In this document: positions 6,455-8,135 of the stretch, piece after piece | Numbering within the stretch: the first letter of the stretch is position 1 | Layout: every line of letters begins with the position of its first letter | Made by a program: the position numbers and the translations under genes | The notes under the pieces: model-generated | The model's input: only the letters and a program-made list of their open reading frames with translations | Database searches by the model: none | What the model was told of the DNA's origin: nothing | NCBI GenBank assembly: GCA_022710255.1 | Contig: JAKLHG010000155.1 | Span: 1-8,135 of the forward strand | From: Candidatus Hydrogenedentota bacterium | Lineage (GTDB): Bacteria; Hydrogenedentota; Hydrogenedentia; Hydrogenedentales; CAITNO01 | Direction: 5' to 3' | DNA: 8,135 nt

Positions 6455-6483
6455 TTGAAAATCGACGGTTAACAGGGTATTGT
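6455..6483 (+). promoter_or_regulatory. Candidate sigma70 promoter for the methyltransferase gene
   Basis: TTGAAA (6455-6460) matches the -35 box at 5 of 6 positions and TATTGT (6478-6483) matches the -10 box at 4 of 6, with an exact 17-base spacer. It lies just after the terminator and 80 bases before the ATG, which supports separate transcription of the methyltransferase. Confidence 0.4.
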
Positions 6484-6565
6484 AAGTGCTTGTGGGGGCG
6501 GAAGCCCATTGAGAAACGCCATTTTCTTTTCCTTGTCATCCGCCAAAAACGGGGGTACGTTCAAC

Positions 6566-7342
6566 ATGACCACATCTACAGAACGTTTCGGTGATCGCGC
6601 CATGCAGTATGCCCGGTTTCGTCCCGGCTATCCTTTGGAACTGATTTCCTTTCTTGAACAGGAGGGGCTGTTGCCGGAAGGGGCCGTGGTGGCGGATATC
6701 GGTTCCGGGACGGGGAAATTGTCGGAAGTATTCCTGGCGCGTGGTTATGGGGTGTATGGTGTGGAGCCGAACGGAGAGATGCGGGCACAGGCGGAGCGTG
6801 TGTTTCAGGGGCGGGAAAACTTCCACAGCGTGGCCGGGACTTCGGAGGCGACCGGTCTTGAGGCGGCAAGTGTGGACCTGGTGGCTGTGGGGCAGGCCTT
6901 CCATTGGTTTGATGTGGAACAGGCGCGCCGGGAGTTTTTGCGTATCCTGCGTCCGGACGGCGCGGTAGCCATTGTCTGGAATGAACGGGAGCCTGCGCGC
7001 GGGTTCGGCCCCGCCTATCAGGAGATCGTGGACCGGTACAAGATGGAAGCGGTGCCCGTGTCTCATGCCAGCGTGTCCGCGGCGGCGCTTGAACGGTTTT
7101 TCGCGCCGTCAACCCCCGTCTGGATGCGCCTTGAACATGCCTGTTATTATGATCTCGAGGCTATTACGGGGCGCATGGTATCGTCCAGCTATATGCCCAA
7201 TACATCGCCGCGGAAGGAGACCATGATCGCCGCGCTGGAGAAGGCGTTCGCGGCCCATGCGGTTCATGGCCGGGTTGAATTAAGATATACCGCCGTAATG
7301 TGTTGCGGACGGCTGCACCGGCGTGTTGACGGGTTGCGGTAA
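6566..7342 (+). CDS. Class I SAM-dependent methyltransferase (Methyltransf_11-like)
   Basis: This encodes 258 cytoplasmic residues with no signal peptide or membrane segment. The N-terminal FGDRAMQYARFRPGYP (8-23) is typical of the small-molecule methyltransferase group that includes trans-aconitate methyltransferase-like proteins. The SAM-binding motif I is VVADIGSGTGKLS (41-53). The acidic residue that would contact the SAM ribose is Glu67 in GVEPNGEM. SVDLVAVGQAFHWFD (102-116) and LRPDGAVAIVW (128-138) are motifs IV and VI of the Rossmann core. The C-terminal RYTAVMCCGRL (240-250) fits the normal family end, so the gene is full length, with a short basic tail HRRVDGLR. The open frame extends to a TTG at 6509, but ATG at 6566 keeps just the conserved N-terminus. 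Its ribosome binding site is weak (GGGGGT at 6551-6556). The methyl acceptor is unknown and the neighbours give no pathway hint. Confidence 0.88.
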   Translation: MTTSTERFGDRAMQYARFRPGYPLELISFLEQEGLLPEGAVVADIGSGTGKLSEVFLARGYGVYGVEPNGEMRAQAERVFQGRENFHSVAGTSEATGLEAASVDLVAVGQAFHWFDVEQARREFLRILRPDGAVAIVWNEREPARGFGPAYQEIVDRYKMEAVPVSHASVSAAALERFFAPSTPVWMRLEHACYYDLEAITGRMVSSSYMPNTSPRKETMIAALEKAFAAHAVHGRVELRYTAVMCCGRLHRRVDGLR

Positions 7343-7385
7343 TGCCGCCGTCAGGATTTTAATGGAACAAAGAAAGAGATTCTTA

Positions 7386-7470
7386 GTGGGCGTGCCTTCC
7401 CGGGTGCGCCATGGGACACAGTCATGGCGTGTATTACAGCACTGCGGCGCACCTGGGAAGGTACGCCCAC
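7386..7470. repeat. Long inverted repeat, 25-bp arms around a 35-base loop
   Basis: Arm 7386-7410 and arm 7446-7470 are complementary at 23 of 25 positions. The other two positions (7394/7462 and 7402/7454) are both G-T, so a plus-strand RNA would pair along all 25. The loop and left arm also offer a competing stem, CGCCATG (7407-7413) with CATGGCG (7423-7429). The repeat starts 43 bases after the methyltransferase stop codon. A T-run (7481-7485) follows the stem by 10 bases, so it might end transcription, but the arm length and loop are more like a MITE or other dispersed fold-back. Confidence 0.8.
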
Positions 7471-7509
7471 CTGAATACGCTTTTTATAAAGAAGGGTGAC
7501 ACGCGTTTT

Positions 7510-7538
7510 TTGTCCCCAGTGTGGTCGGACGATATTAA
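7510..7538 (+). promoter_or_regulatory. Candidate promoter for the 3' partial gene
   Basis: TTGTCC (7510-7515) and TATTAA (7533-7538) are each 4/6 matches to the -35 and -10 boxes, with a 17-base spacer. Initiation near 7545 would give a leader of about 87 bases. The support is modest because both boxes are imperfect. Confidence 0.3.
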
Positions 7539-7565
7539 AGGCGGGTTACTCTCGTGCGCCTTTAA
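7535..7565. promoter_or_regulatory. Perfect 9-bp inverted repeat TTAAAGGCG / CGCCTTTAA
   Basis: TTAAAGGCG (7535-7543) is the exact reverse complement of CGCCTTTAA (7557-7565), with a 13-base gap. It overlaps the candidate -10 box and the expected start of transcription. It may therefore be an operator for a dimer or, if transcription starts further upstream, a leader hairpin 66 bases before the gene. Confidence 0.4.
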
Positions 7566-7631
7566 GGACAGCTTCTCCTGACAGTGTGATACCATGGTGA
7601 GCGTTGTAAAAACGTAACAAGGAGACCCGGC

Positions 7632-8135
7632 ATGAGATATGCAGCGCTACTTTGCGCCTTCCTGGCATGTTGTATGGCCCATGGGCTGGAGTTTGAAAAC
7701 ATGAAATTCTTTCCGGTGGACCATCCGGAATGCCGGGGCTTTGTTGTCATCGAGGACATGGATACCAGTTATCGCTTCTACTCTGTTTCCAGGGATAATA
7801 CCCTGGAAGTGATACTGGCTATTCCGAAAGAAATGAATATCTGTTCCGTCGACCATGTGGAACAGTCCCCGGACGGGGACAAGGTGGTGATACTTTCCGA
7901 AGGCGAAGGGCATCCGGCCCTGGCGATATACCGCATTTCGGATATCCTTGTGGATGCGCGCAACATAAGAGGTCTCGCTGAGTACACGTCCGGGGAGTTA
8001 TATGAGTATTCCACCCTTTCCTGCCTTGGCAGATTGGATCCCTATCCGGGGTTGTGCGACTCGCCGAAATGGGTCGGGAACGACACCATCGAATTTATAG
8101 CAACGGGGGTGGATTTCAGGGAATTTGACCCCGAT
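7632..8135 (+). CDS. Exported protein, N-terminal 168 residues, possible PD40-type beta-propeller (truncated by window end)
   Basis: The frame is open from ATG at 7632 to the last base of the window, exactly 168 codons, with no stop, so the gene continues beyond it. AAGGAG (7619-7624) sits 7 bases before the ATG, the strongest ribosome binding site in the window. Residues 1-16/18 are a short signal peptide (MRYAALLCAFLACCMAHG), with cleavage near Ala16 or Gly18; a lipobox ending at Cys13 is imperfect, so lipoprotein status is doubtful. SPDGDKVVILSEGEG (79-93), followed by ALAIYRISD, resembles a PD40/TolB-like beta-propeller blade. SPKWVGNDTIEFIATG (144-159) looks like another. Six cysteines occur: three in the signal peptide and three or four in the mature part depending on the cleavage site. 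No function can be assigned; a periplasmic or outer-surface propeller is inference. Confidence 0.8.
   Translation, partial: MRYAALLCAFLACCMAHGLEFENMKFFPVDHPECRGFVVIEDMDTSYRFYSVSRDNTLEVILAIPKEMNICSVDHVEQSPDGDKVVILSEGEGHPALAIYRISDILVDARNIRGLAEYTSGELYEYSTLSCLGRLDPYPGLCDSPKWVGNDTIEFIATGVDFREFDPD

Noticed and set aside
6349..6594. An 81-codon frame between the membrane protein and methyltransferase
   Set aside because: It runs through the terminator and promoter, overlaps the methyltransferase start and resembles no family.

Overview
This window reads as a chromosomal stretch from a moderately GC-rich (mid to upper 50s % by eye) free-living heterotrophic bacterium that exports large polysaccharide-active proteins. 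The gene style, with secreted right-handed beta-helix and heparinase II/III-type proteins, long non-coding gaps, single-gene units and many fold-back repeats, fits the PVC/Hydrogenedentota/Planctomycetota part of the tree. No marker gene is present, so the phylum is an inference from style only.

Layout: (1) 1-78, a cluster of alternating TTGGGAACC motifs forming a hairpin. (2) 105-2153 (-), a secreted right-handed beta-helix protein of GH141-like type. (3) 2154-2733, a 580-base divergent intergenic region with four fold-back structures, two operator-like palindromes and a sigma70-like promoter. (4) 2734-5061 (+), a secreted DUF4962 plus heparinase II/III-type protein, a probable polysaccharide lyase. 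(5) 5062-5545, a 484-base gap with an approximately 86-base terminal-inverted-repeat element, several small hairpins, a 15-base palindrome and a leader hairpin related to the repeat in region 3. (6) 5546-6346 (+), a six-helix membrane protein resembling DUF998, followed by a convincing intrinsic terminator. (7) 6566-7342 (+), a class I SAM-dependent methyltransferase with its own candidate promoter. (8) 7343-7631, a gap holding a striking 25-bp-arm inverted repeat and a possible promoter. (9) 7632 to the window end (+), the N-terminal 168 residues of an exported protein with beta-propeller-like (PD40-like) segments and an excellent ribosome binding site.

The two large divergent genes are the functional core: both products carry signal peptides and both belong to carbohydrate-active fold classes, so they probably act outside the cytoplasm on a uronic-acid or fucose/xylose-containing glycan. 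No transporter, SusC/D pair, sulfatase, regulator or anti-sigma gene lies within the window, so substrate and regulation cannot be settled from here. The membrane protein, methyltransferase and 3' partial gene look like independent transcription units.

No CRISPR array, transposase, rRNA or tRNA was recognised. The most unusual property is that most intergenic gaps carry structurally different fold-back DNA, some sharing a common core (AAAAAGGGGACTG / TGTCAGTCCTT). I did not find a convincing new multi-gene system; the repeats and the divergent glycan pair are what deserve follow-up.
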